Below, piece after piece: positions 1-7,166 of a stretch of DNA of 14,895 nucleotides. A program made the translations under genes and the position numbers. This DNA is from an uncultured Muribaculaceae bacterium (GTDB taxonomy: Bacteria > Bacteroidota > Bacteroidia > Bacteroidales > Muribaculaceae), in NCBI GenBank assembly GCA_910586455.1, contig CAJUHX010000052.1:1-14895 (forward strand), read 5' to 3'. The notes under the pieces were generated by a model. That model made no database searches. It saw nothing but the letters and a program-made list of their open reading frames with translations, and had not been told where the DNA came from. Numbering within the stretch: the first letter of the stretch is position 1; each line of letters opens with the position of its first letter.

Positions 1-1
1 A

Positions 2-358
2 TGGCGGCTTCCTGCAATCGGGCGCTGGGAAAAGTCATGCGGCAAACATCCCACTCAGAAGCCATTGGCTCTTCTCACCCGCATCATTCTCGCCAGCACA
101 GACGAACACGATTGGATTCTCGACCCATTCGCTGGTTCATCAACTACAGGAATAGCCGCCACACTATGTGGCCGGAGGTTTTTAGGAATTGAACAAGATT
201 TTAAATTTTCAAATCTATCGTACCGGCGCAGAAGAGAATTAGACGACAGAAATTTATTAGAGATATACAAAAATAAAATTCCGGACTTCAAATATACTTC
301 GCAGGAAATTACAGCAAAAGAGCCTTTTGAAAATTACGGCTATGATTTACCATTCTAA
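2..358 (+). CDS. DNA methyltransferase (adenine/N4-cytosine type), 3' part only
   Basis: This is the C-terminal ~118 residues of a site-specific DNA methyltransferase; the 5' part lies outside the window. The reading frame is open from base 2. Near its start it shows the KHPTQKP motif and then DPFAGSSTT, the typical pair in beta-class amino-methyltransferases, where the second motif forms the S-adenosylmethionine pocket. The catalytic (D/N/S)PP(Y/W/F) motif would lie upstream and cannot be seen. The enzyme probably methylates a short DNA target, either in a restriction-modification system or as an orphan; no restriction gene is visible downstream. Base composition changes abruptly within the gene: the first half resembles the rest of the window and the second half is strongly AT-rich. 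The protein still reads as a normal family C-terminus (GRRFLGIEQD follows), so this is not an obvious frameshift. The family call is firm; the target and the methylated base are unknown. Confidence 0.88.
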   Translation, partial: WRLPAIGRWEKSCGKHPTQKPLALLTRIILASTDEHDWILDPFAGSSTTGIAATLCGRRFLGIEQDFKFSNLSYRRRRELDDRNLLEIYKNKIPDFKYTSQEITAKEPFENYGYDLPF

Positions 359-484
359 TTTATAGAAGTAAACGAATGCGATATTCCGGTGATTCTCAAA
401 CGCCTTTGATTATTCCAAAAACTCTCAGGCTCAAACGAAACCATAGAACAACAGCCTGCCACAAGTGCTTATAGGCGTACTATC

Positions 485-991
485 TTATTTCTTCTTCATG
501 AAATCTATGGCCGATTTATAATCGGGCTCGTCGGTAATCTCACTTACCAGGTCGACATATTCCACCTTACCCTCGCCATTGAGGATAATCACCGCGCGGG
601 CCAGAAGTCCGGCCAAAGGCCCGTCGACAATCTGCAGACCGTATTTCTGGGAGAACAACGGTGAGCGGAAGGCACTTGCCACCTCAAGATTCTCGATTCC
701 CTCTGCGGTGCAGAAACGCGATGCTGCAAAAGGCAAGTCCATCGACACACAGATTACAACCGTGTTTTCCAGACCGGCAGCCTCCTGGTTAAAGCGGCGT
801 ACCGACGCGGCGCACACCGGTGTATCGAGGCTGGGAAATACATTGAGGACTACATTCTTGCCCCGAAAATCAAGACAACTGATTTCCTTAAGAGCCATGT
901 TTACAAGATTGAAACACGGAGCTTTCTCGCCCACGGCAGGCACTGTGCCGTAAGTATGGCAGGGCGCGCCCTTGAAATAAATGGTTTCCAT
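485..991 (-). CDS. tpx: Thiol peroxidase Tpx (atypical 2-Cys peroxiredoxin)
   Basis: Tpx reduces hydrogen peroxide and organic hydroperoxides using electrons from thioredoxin. The 168-residue product matches the family length. Its peroxidatic cysteine is Cys60 in the FPSLDTPVC motif and its resolving cysteine is Cys94 in RFCTAEGIENL, equivalent to Cys61 and Cys95 of E. coli Tpx. No signal peptide is visible, so it should act in the cytoplasm. The ATG follows an AT-rich stretch without a Shine-Dalgarno sequence, usual in Bacteroidota. The gene starts 19 bp after the stop of the upstream minus-strand thioredoxin-fold gene, and I see no separate promoter in that gap, so the two are probably cotranscribed. 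It converges on the methyltransferase remnant across 126 bp in which I see no clear terminator. Confidence 0.96.
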   Translation of the reverse strand: METIYFKGAPCHTYGTVPAVGEKAPCFNLVNMALKEISCLDFRGKNVVLNVFPSLDTPVCAASVRRFNQEAAGLENTVVICVSMDLPFAASRFCTAEGIENLEVASAFRSPLFSQKYGLQIVDGPLAGLLARAVIILNGEGKVEYVDLVSEITDEPDYKSAIDFMKKK

Positions 992-1010
992 ATTTATTAT
1001 AGTATTTTGA

Positions 1011-2192
1011 TTATTTCAGATTACTTATCACTTCTAAAACCTCGTCGCCAAGGTTTTTGTTCATGCCCTGGATATAATTCTTGACCACGCCGTCGGCGTT
1101 GACGAATATAAGGGTAGGAGTAACTGTAACGCCGCAGTCACGAGCCAATGCCCTGGCACCATACAACACACGCTCGCCCTGAAGCGGACGGCCACACATG
1201 CCCTCGACATCCTCAAGCCGATTGTCGACAAAGGCTGTCACCGGCTGCACAGTGCCAGGATAAAGCTCGACCGAATTACGCACCGCCTCAAGTACCGCCC
1301 CGGGGTTGCCCGCGCCGCTGTCGAGCAGCAGCAGTACCACAGGAGCATCGAATACATCGGACTTGTGATGGGTCATACGGCCGCCGTTTATATCCTGCAC
1401 CGAAAATTCAGGCAGGCGTTGGCCGAGCAGTTTCTCCAGCCGGAAATCGTTCTGGCGATATTTGGCGAACTCATCGGGGTAAAGCGCCATCAGAGCATCT
1501 TCGCTGCGTGGCAATTCACGGCACACATTGCCGTAGCTGTATTCCACCGTCATGGACTGCTCGCTTATCTGGCCGGGATTGGTGTCGATGTCGAGTCGCT
1601 GCGGCATACCGTCAGAGGCGCTGAAACTATAGGTGAAGGTGCGCACCTCGTTGCCGTTTATGCTCTGGTTGCCTGCTATGGTCACATTGCCGTTACGCTC
1701 GCTCACCTTGTAGGTATAACTGCTGTCGGCCTCCATTATCCGCAGTTCGTCAGACAGTGCGCCCGGCAGCAGGTCAACGAACTGGGCCTGACGCTGCACA
1801 CCCTTGCGCAAGTCCCCGTCAGGAGCGAACGGAGCCGGATTTTCCGTATAGTGGTACTCCTGCAGGCGGCCGTCGCGATAGCGGTAATGGTTACCTCCGA
1901 AATAAGCTGAAAAGCCTTTCAACTCGCCCGACGCACGCGCCAGAGTCCAGTCGATTAGATAATCGAAGTCCGACAGAGTGTCGGCACCGCCGTTATCGGA
2001 ACTTAGCAACAATATGGAATACTCCACAGGATCGCCGGCATTGGGCAGCCATACTTCAAACCTGGCATCGGCCGAAAAACTCTTACAGCCGCCGAGCCGT
2101 GCGGCAATCTCGCCGGGAGTAGGCACATCAGAGGCCGTGGCCTGCAAGGCCACAGCCAACAAAGTACATAGCGCAGTATATCTAATCAGCAT
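1011..2192 (-). CDS. Secreted TlpA-like thioredoxin-fold protein lacking the CxxC
   Basis: The 393-residue product begins with a signal peptide (MLIRYTALCTLL..., likely cut near residue 19). A longer in-frame start at 2339 would put charged sequence before the signal peptide and run across the divergent promoter, so the ATG at 2190-2192 is chosen. Residues about 20-250 form a polar, beta-rich domain that loosely resembles LolA-type or lipoprotein-carrier-like folds, a weak impression only. Residues about 255-393 look like a redoxin/TlpA domain: it opens with a GQRLPEFSVQD segment typical of this group and has a cis-proline-like VTVTPTLIFV segment near 355-364. Where the WCxxC should follow the first hydrophobic strand, the sequence reads DSGAGNPG (about 291-298), with no cysteine. 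It is therefore unlikely to act as a disulfide reductase. It may be a binding or structural protein in the periplasm or outer membrane. It is followed 19 bp later by tpx. Confidence 0.72.
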   Translation of the reverse strand: MLIRYTALCTLLAVALQATASDVPTPGEIAARLGGCKSFSADARFEVWLPNAGDPVEYSILLLSSDNGGADTLSDFDYLIDWTLARASGELKGFSAYFGGNHYRYRDGRLQEYHYTENPAPFAPDGDLRKGVQRQAQFVDLLPGALSDELRIMEADSSYTYKVSERNGNVTIAGNQSINGNEVRTFTYSFSASDGMPQRLDIDTNPGQISEQSMTVEYSYGNVCRELPRSEDALMALYPDEFAKYRQNDFRLEKLLGQRLPEFSVQDINGGRMTHHKSDVFDAPVVLLLLDSGAGNPGAVLEAVRNSVELYPGTVQPVTAFVDNRLEDVEGMCGRPLQGERVLYGARALARDCGVTVTPTLIFVNADGVVKNYIQGMNKNLGDEVLEVISNLK

Positions 2193-2261
2193 AATATGAT
2201 TCTTTTTATTAAAAACATCCGCACGCACCCGTTTGTTCGGATTATCTGCAACAATTTTTAC

Positions 2262-2269
2262 TAACTTTG
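2262..2269 (+). promoter_or_regulatory. Bacteroidota -7 promoter element for the NUDIX gene
   Basis: The sequence TAACTTTG fits the TAnnTTTG consensus of the Bacteroidota primary sigma factor and lies 22 bp before the NUDIX start codon. The -33 element is poor: a TTTG at 2232-2235 is farther away (26 bp) than the usual 19-21 bp. Confidence 0.65.
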
Positions 2270-2291
2270 CACAGAAATCATTACACGCATT

Positions 2292-2819
2292 ATGAAAAAA
2301 GACAACGGCAACGAGATTTTTCCGCTGGTAGATGAGCAAGGCAACGTCATCGGCTCAGCCACCCGCAGCGAGTGCCACAGCGGCTCCGGACTGCTGCATC
2401 CGGTAGTCCACCTCCACGTGTTCGACTCCGAAGGCCGGTTGTACCTGCAGCGACGCCCTTTGTGGAAGGATATCCAGCCCGGCAAATGGGACACCGCAGT
2501 AGGCGGCCACATCGACTATGGCGAGGACACCCTCAGCGCTCTGCGGCGCGAGGCCCGCGAGGAACTGGGGCTGGTGGATTTCGAGGCGCGGTTCTTGCGG
2601 CGCTATGTATTTGAAAACGAGCGCGAACGCGAACTTATAAATGCTTACCGCACCACAGTAAGCAGCACACCCACACCAAGCGACGAACTCGACGGCGGCC
2701 GCTTCTGGAGCCGCACTGAAATCATCGACTCCATCGGCAAAGGAGTTTTCACCCCGAATTTCGAGAGCGAGTACATTATGCTTTTTAACTCCGAACAAAA
2801 CAAGGAACCTAAGATGTGA
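2292..2819 (+). CDS. NUDIX hydrolase, IDI/YfcD-like
   Basis: The 175-residue protein carries a perfect Nudix box (GX5EX7REUXEEXGU) at residues 72-94, GGHIDYGEDTLSALRREARE followed by ELGL, which binds the metal ions for hydrolysis of a nucleoside diphosphate linked to another group. The segment before it (HPVVHLHVF, QRRP, GKWDTAVGGH) resembles the YfcD and isopentenyl-diphosphate isomerase branch of the superfamily. It does not look like a true IDI, since the catalytic cysteine context of that enzyme is not evident. The substrate cannot be told from sequence. It is cytoplasmic, with no signal peptide. It diverges from the TlpA-like/tpx pair across 99 bp and has its own -7 element. It ends 114 bp before the DUF349 gene, which has a separate promoter. 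Confidence 0.9.
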   Translation: MKKDNGNEIFPLVDEQGNVIGSATRSECHSGSGLLHPVVHLHVFDSEGRLYLQRRPLWKDIQPGKWDTAVGGHIDYGEDTLSALRREAREELGLVDFEARFLRRYVFENERERELINAYRTTVSSTPTPSDELDGGRFWSRTEIIDSIGKGVFTPNFESEYIMLFNSEQNKEPKM

Positions 2820-2849
2820 CTGCTTTTTTTATCGCCTAAACCGAATTAT

Positions 2850-2880
2850 TTTGCACAATCACAATTTTTTTGTAAATTTG
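2850..2880 (+). promoter_or_regulatory. Bacteroidota promoter for the DUF349 gene
   Basis: A TTTG at 2850-2853 and a TAAATTTG at 2873-2880 are separated by 19 bp, matching the Bacteroidota -33/-7 consensus in both sequence and spacing. The start codon is at 2934, so the leader would be roughly 45-50 nt. It is the best-formed promoter in the window. Confidence 0.72.
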
Positions 2881-2933
2881 GGCGCTGTTTGGCAAGCGCC
2901 AGCAAGCATATACTATTACGAATTTAATTAATT

Positions 2934-4745
2934 ATGGAAATGCGTGACCGGGCACAGGACGAACTTACCTCTATGCCCACTCCCCCCCTCGACGCCCCGG
3001 CAGCCGAAGAGATGCCGGCGCAAGACTCTGAATCTGTGGATACAAACACCGCCGATACAGCGGATCAGCCTATCCTTACCATGGAAATCCTTATCGAAAA
3101 TGCCAAAGCCATGGCTCAAAAAGACCCCGCCGAAGTGTCGGGCGACGAAGTCCGCAGGCTGCGACAGCAGTTCAACACGCTCCATAAAGCTATGCCGGCT
3201 AATGATGCCGACACGCCTGAAGGCGAATTCAGCCCAGAGCCTTTTGTCGACGAATTCCAGTCGATTCTCGACTCCATACGCAACCGCAAAGCTGCCTGGA
3301 CCGAGGAACAGGAAAAACTCAAAATCAGCAACCTCGAAAAGAAAAATGCCATCATAGCAGAAATAGCCGTGCTGGCCGAAGATACCGACAACGTAAACCG
3401 CACCTTCCCTCGGTACCGCGAGCTTGTAGAGGAGTTCAACGCCACTGGCGATGTACCCCCTACCGAGGAAACCTCGCTGTGGAAACGATTCTCCGATGCA
3501 CGCGAGAAGTTCTCCGACAATCTCAAGATTAACAAGGAGCTGCGCGATTACGACTTCAAAAAGAACCTCGAAGCCAAACAGGAAATAATCGACGAAACCC
3601 GCAAACTCACCGCCGGCGACGACATCATTGAGGCTTACCGCCGTCTGGGCGACCTGCACGACGACTGGCGCCGGATAGGCCCCGTAGCCAAGGAACTGCG
3701 CGACCAGCTCTGGGACGAATTCAAAACCGCATCGACCGAAATCCGCCGACGCTATCAGGAGCACTTCGAAGCCCGCAAGGCCGAGGAGCTCAAGAACGAG
3801 CAGGAGAAAACCTCTCTGTGCGAAACTCTCGAGGCCATCGACATCGACAGCCTCAATTCGGCCCAGGCCTGGGAAAAAGCCACCGAGGCCGTAAAAGCCG
3901 TGCAGGAAAAGTGGCGCACCATAGGCTTTGCTGCACGAAAGGTCAATAACACACTCTTTGCCCGCTACCGCGCTTACTGCGACAGATTCTTTGAGCAGAA
4001 GGCCAAATATTTCCGCGACTCGCGCGACTCTCAGGCCGCAAACCTTGCCGCCAAAACCGCTATCGTGGAAAAAGCCGAGGCTCTCAAGGACAGCACCGAC
4101 TGGCGCGCGGCTACCGAACAGTTCGTGGCCATGCAGAAAGAGTGGAAAACAATAGGCAACACCGCCCGCCGGCAAGGCGAAGAGCTGTGGAAACGCTTCA
4201 TCGGCGCCTGTGACTTCTTCTTCGAGCAGAAGAAAAAACAGGGCAGCGACCAGCGTCAGCAGCAACAGACAAACCTCAAGGCCAAACGCGAAATTATCGA
4301 GGCCATCGAGGCTGTTGCCGACGATGCCACCCGCGAAAACATACTCGACACCCTCAAGAGCAGCCAACAGAAATGGCAGGAAATAGGCCACGTGCCCTTC
4401 AAGGATAAAGACAAGGTATACGACCGCTACCATCAGGCGCTTGACCGCCTGCGCTCGATGCTCGACCGTCAGCAGACCCGACGCAGCATGGACCGCTTCG
4501 AAAGCAACATGGCCAATATCGAGGGCGACCGGCAGAAACTGTATCGCGAACGCGAACGCCTCACCCGGGCCGCCGAGGCCAAGCGTCAGGAAATCCGTAC
4601 TTTCGAAAACAATATCGGCTTCCTGTCGAGCAAAAGCAAAAGCGGCGACTCAATGCTGCGCGAATTCCAGCGTCGTATCGACCATATCAAAGAAGAACTC
4701 GACGCGCTCACCGAAAAAATCAAGCTTATCGACAGCAAGATGTAA
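2934..4745 (+). CDS. DUF349 repeat protein (five repeats plus C-terminal coiled coil)
   Basis: The 603-residue protein begins with an acidic, low-complexity region (about 1-50). It then carries a series of helical DUF349 repeats. The most conserved part of each, an (L/V)(W/F/Y)xxF/Y helix, starts at residues about 182, 259, 341, 418 and 495, a spacing of 77, 82, 77 and 77. Each is preceded by a WxxIG-type segment such as WRRIG, WRTIG, WKTIG or WQEIG. The C-terminal ~85 residues are highly charged with long heptad-like stretches, probably a coiled coil. No signal peptide or membrane segment is present. DUF349 proteins are widespread in Bacteroidota and Actinomycetota and their biochemical role is not established to my knowledge; a scaffold or nucleic-acid-binding role is only a guess. 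It stands alone behind its own promoter and is followed by a strong hairpin. Confidence 0.93.
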   Translation: MEMRDRAQDELTSMPTPPLDAPAAEEMPAQDSESVDTNTADTADQPILTMEILIENAKAMAQKDPAEVSGDEVRRLRQQFNTLHKAMPANDADTPEGEFSPEPFVDEFQSILDSIRNRKAAWTEEQEKLKISNLEKKNAIIAEIAVLAEDTDNVNRTFPRYRELVEEFNATGDVPPTEETSLWKRFSDAREKFSDNLKINKELRDYDFKKNLEAKQEIIDETRKLTAGDDIIEAYRRLGDLHDDWRRIGPVAKELRDQLWDEFKTASTEIRRRYQEHFEARKAEELKNEQEKTSLCETLEAIDIDSLNSAQAWEKATEAVKAVQEKWRTIGFAARKVNNTLFARYRAYCDRFFEQKAKYFRDSRDSQAANLAAKTAIVEKAEALKDSTDWRAATEQFVAMQKEWKTIGNTARRQGEELWKRFIGACDFFFEQKKKQGSDQRQQQQTNLKAKREIIEAIEAVADDATRENILDTLKSSQQKWQEIGHVPFKDKDKVYDRYHQALDRLRSMLDRQQTRRSMDRFESNMANIEGDRQKLYRERERLTRAAEAKRQEIRTFENNIGFLSSKSKSGDSMLREFQRRIDHIKEELDALTEKIKLIDSKM

Positions 4746-4755
4746 CTTTTCGGCT

Positions 4756-4783
4756 CCATCCGGAGGCCGTGGCCTCCGGATGG
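4756..4783. repeat. Perfect 13-bp inverted repeat after the DUF349 gene
   Basis: CCATCCGGAGGCC and its exact reverse complement are separated by only GT, so the RNA would form an 11-12 bp GC-rich stem with a 4-6 nt loop. Three further flanking base pairs (4751-4753 with 4784-4786) form across a two-base bulge. It begins 10 bp after the DUF349 stop codon. No T tract follows on either strand, so it is not a textbook intrinsic terminator. It may be a Rho-type or mRNA-stabilising 3' hairpin or a copy of a dispersed palindrome. The rest of the gap to 4885 shows no promoter that I recognise. Confidence 0.8.
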
Positions 4784-4885
4784 CCGCTACTGCGCCGCCC
4801 GCGGCCTGTAGAAATCGGCAGCGCCACCTATGGCGATTGCCTTGATAGCTCTCACAACCGTCAAGTCACATCCAAGAGTTTTTTA

Positions 4886-6280
4886 ATGGCAATACGGGAA
4901 GTTTCACAGAAAGGCCGATACGGCAAATACACTCAGGCGGTACTGAATCTGATCGACCTGCTGGTAATAAACTTTTTATTCGCTCTCACCCTGTGGGTAG
5001 TGCCGGGCGCCGCCCCATGCAATACCCGCGAGATGTGGCTGTTGCTCAATCTGGCATACCTGCCGTGCTGTGTGTGGATTTCGCGCGGCACACACTATCG
5101 CCGCACCATACTCATGGACCATGTGATACGCCAGAGCGTAATCACGGTGTGCATACATGCGTTGTTCTTTCTGGCCCTTATAAGTTTTCTGAGGCTTGAC
5201 CTGCGCACCCGTGCGGCAGTGATGTTCTACAGCTGCATGCTGCTGATGCTGCCACTGACGTGGATTATCACACGCTTCATAATCAAACAATTGCGCCGCC
5301 GCGGATTCAACACCACCTCGATTGTGATTGTGGGCATAAACCCCACCAGCGAACGTCTGCTCAACGAAATCGAGGCCGATCCGGGCTTCGGATACAAGGT
5401 CAAAGGCTTCTTCGACGACATCTGCCCCGACGACTTCCGGGGCAAGCACCTGGGCTCTATCGACAACCTCGAGGACTTCGTGCGCCGACACACCATACAT
5501 CAGATTTTCTACACCTATACGGCCAACAACAACGACGACCTGTCGCGGGCCGTGAAGATTGCCGACGACAACGTATGCGACTTCTACTACGTGCCACGCA
5601 TCACACGCGTCGTCAACCGTCCGTTCTCGCTCAACACCATCGGCTCGGTGCCGGTGCTGTGTACCCAGCCGAACCCATTGTCGAAAATGGTCAACCGGTT
5701 GATTAAACGCAGCTTCGACCTCACGGTTTCGGGCCTCTTCCTGCTGTTCTATCCGCTTATATACATACCCATAGCGATTGCCATAAAGATGTCGTCGACG
5801 GGGCCGGTGTACTTCAAGCAGGAGCGAACCGGATACCGCGGCAACTCTTTTCTGTGCTACAAATTCCGCACAATGAAAATCAACGCCAATGCGGACAAAT
5901 GCCAGGCCACCAGAAACGACCCGCGCAAAACCCGCGTAGGCGACTTCCTGCGCCGGACAAGCCTCGACGAACTGCCGCAGTTCATCAACGTGTGGAAAGG
6001 CGACATGAGCATTGTAGGCCCGCGTCCGCACATGCTCCGGCACACCAAAGAATACACCGAACTCATACACCGCTACATGGTACGCCACATGGTAAAACCG
6101 GGCATCACCGGCTGGGCACAGGTAAACGGATACCGCGGCATTACCGACGAACTGTGGAAAATGGAGCGCCGGGTGGAATTCGACACCTGGTATATCGAAA
6201 ACTGGAGCTTCTTCCTCGACCTCAAAATAATGGTTCGTACAATAATCAATGCCTTCAAAGGCGAATCTAACGCATTCTGA
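4886..6280 (+). CDS. Polyprenyl-phosphate sugar-1-phosphate transferase (WcaJ/WbaP-like)
   Basis: The 464-residue membrane enzyme should start assembly of a surface polysaccharide by moving a sugar-1-phosphate from a nucleotide sugar onto undecaprenyl phosphate. Four hydrophobic segments lie at roughly 17-40, 48-66, 83-102 and 109-134. A cytoplasmic Rossmann-like domain follows (about 140-255). A fifth hydrophobic segment (about 279-298) leads into the bacterial sugar transferase domain, with KRSFDL at 274-279, TSLDELPQ ending near 365 and SIVGPRP at 375-381. This is the full five-segment architecture of the large family members. The ATG at 4886 is chosen because an in-frame extension to 4769 runs into the upstream hairpin and codes for non-membrane sequence. 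The sugar specificity cannot be read. It is followed after 8 bp by the DUF4886 gene and probably shares a transcript with it. No glycosyltransferase cluster is attached within the window. Confidence 0.93.
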   Translation: MAIREVSQKGRYGKYTQAVLNLIDLLVINFLFALTLWVVPGAAPCNTREMWLLLNLAYLPCCVWISRGTHYRRTILMDHVIRQSVITVCIHALFFLALISFLRLDLRTRAAVMFYSCMLLMLPLTWIITRFIIKQLRRRGFNTTSIVIVGINPTSERLLNEIEADPGFGYKVKGFFDDICPDDFRGKHLGSIDNLEDFVRRHTIHQIFYTYTANNNDDLSRAVKIADDNVCDFYYVPRITRVVNRPFSLNTIGSVPVLCTQPNPLSKMVNRLIKRSFDLTVSGLFLLFYPLIYIPIAIAIKMSSTGPVYFKQERTGYRGNSFLCYKFRTMKINANADKCQATRNDPRKTRVGDFLRRTSLDELPQFINVWKGDMSIVGPRPHMLRHTKEYTELIHRYMVRHMVKPGITGWAQVNGYRGITDELWKMERRVEFDTWYIENWSFFLDLKIMVRTIINAFKGESNAF

Positions 6281-6288
6281 TTTCTGCT

Positions 6289-7155
6289 ATGAAAAAATTA
6301 ATCCTGCTTCTGTGCCTGCTGGCCGTAGTGCCCGCAAGCGCCCTGACAAACAACAACGACAGCAACAACAACAACGACAACGACAACGTAATCCGCATAC
6401 TCGCCATCGGCAACAGCTTCTCCGAGGATGCCCTCGACTATCACTTCCACAAGCTCTGCGAGGCTGCCGGAAAGAAAGTTGTGGTGGGCAACCTTTATAT
6501 TGGCGGCTGCCCCATCGACCGCCACTGGCTGAACGCTCAGACCGATTCCGCCGCCTACCGTTATCGCCGTATCGGCCTGGACGGCGCCACCATCGAAGCC
6601 CACAACGTGCGGTTGGGCGATGCTTTGGGCAGCGACAACTGGGATTTTGTCAGCTTCCAGCAGGCCAGCGGCGTGTCGGGCGAATACGATTCCTATACAA
6701 ATCTGCCTCAGCTTATCGCCTATGTTGCCGACCGCACTCCGCACGATACCGAATTCGTCTGGCACCTGACTTGGGCATACTCACCCGACTCCGACCACGG
6801 CGAATTTCCCAAATACAATTGCAACCAGCAAACTATGTACGAAGCCATCGTCAATGCCTGCGCCAAAGCCATGGCCGACAACCCGCAGCTCAGCCGCATA
6901 GTACCTTCGGGTACAGCCGTGCAGATAGCGCGCTTCACAACCGGCGACTCCGACCTCACACGCGACGGATACCACCTCTCGCTGCTGCTGGGACGCTACA
7001 TCGCCTCATGCGCCTGGTTCGAGGCCATTTTAGGCGAAAGTGTATTGGGCAACAACTATATACCCGAAGGAATGACAGCCCGGCAAGCCCGCAAGGCCCA
7101 GGAAGCCGCGCACTCTGCCATTACAACGCCCCTCGGACGGCGTGCACAGCAATAG
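6289..7155 (+). CDS. Secreted DUF4886 SGNH-like hydrolase
   Basis: The 288-residue protein has an N-terminal signal peptide (MKKLILLLCLLAVVPASA), then an Asn/Asp-rich spacer (residues 21-33), then a DUF4886 domain. The domain starts with ILAIGNSFSEDAL, where Ser43 of GNSFS fits the SGNH nucleophile, and contains a block of family-typical segments (VGNLYIGGCPIDRHW, WHLTWAY). Asp226 and His229 in RDGYHLS fit the rest of the catalytic triad. Such enzymes are commonly thought to act on esters, for example acyl groups on glycans, but the substrate is unknown. It follows the sugar transferase by 8 bp, so a role in trimming or deacylating a surface or dietary glycan is a plausible inference. It ends only 11 bp from the stop of the opposing holin-like gene, with no room for a hairpin terminator. 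Confidence 0.86.
   Translation: MKKLILLLCLLAVVPASALTNNNDSNNNNDNDNVIRILAIGNSFSEDALDYHFHKLCEAAGKKVVVGNLYIGGCPIDRHWLNAQTDSAAYRYRRIGLDGATIEAHNVRLGDALGSDNWDFVSFQQASGVSGEYDSYTNLPQLIAYVADRTPHDTEFVWHLTWAYSPDSDHGEFPKYNCNQQTMYEAIVNACAKAMADNPQLSRIVPSGTAVQIARFTTGDSDLTRDGYHLSLLLGRYIASCAWFEAILGESVLGNNYIPEGMTARQARKAQEAAHSAITTPLGRRAQQ
6349..6387 (+). repeat. In-frame AAC/GAC trinucleotide tract
   Basis: Thirteen consecutive codons are AAC or GAC with a single AGC. They encode the Asn/Asp spacer between the signal peptide and the hydrolase domain. Gains or losses of repeat units would only alter spacer length. Confidence 0.9.
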
Positions 7156-7166
7156 CAAGTGTGCAG

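Noticed and set aside
426..458. CAGGCT/AGCCTG inverted pair as a terminator for tpx or the methyltransferase
   Set aside because: Only 6 bp with a 21-nt loop and no T tract; this could easily be chance.
2193..2339. Longer N-terminus for the TlpA-like protein
   Set aside because: It would place about 49 polar residues before a clean signal peptide and cross the promoter and start of the divergent NUDIX gene.
2928..4433. 501-residue open frame on the minus strand
   Set aside because: It is entirely antisense to the DUF349 gene, whose repeats and codon pattern are clearly the coding strand; the minus-strand product has no recognisable motif.
4976..6088. 370-residue open frame on the minus strand
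   Set aside because: Antisense shadow of the sugar transferase, with a composition rich in His, Val and Ala typical of such shadows.
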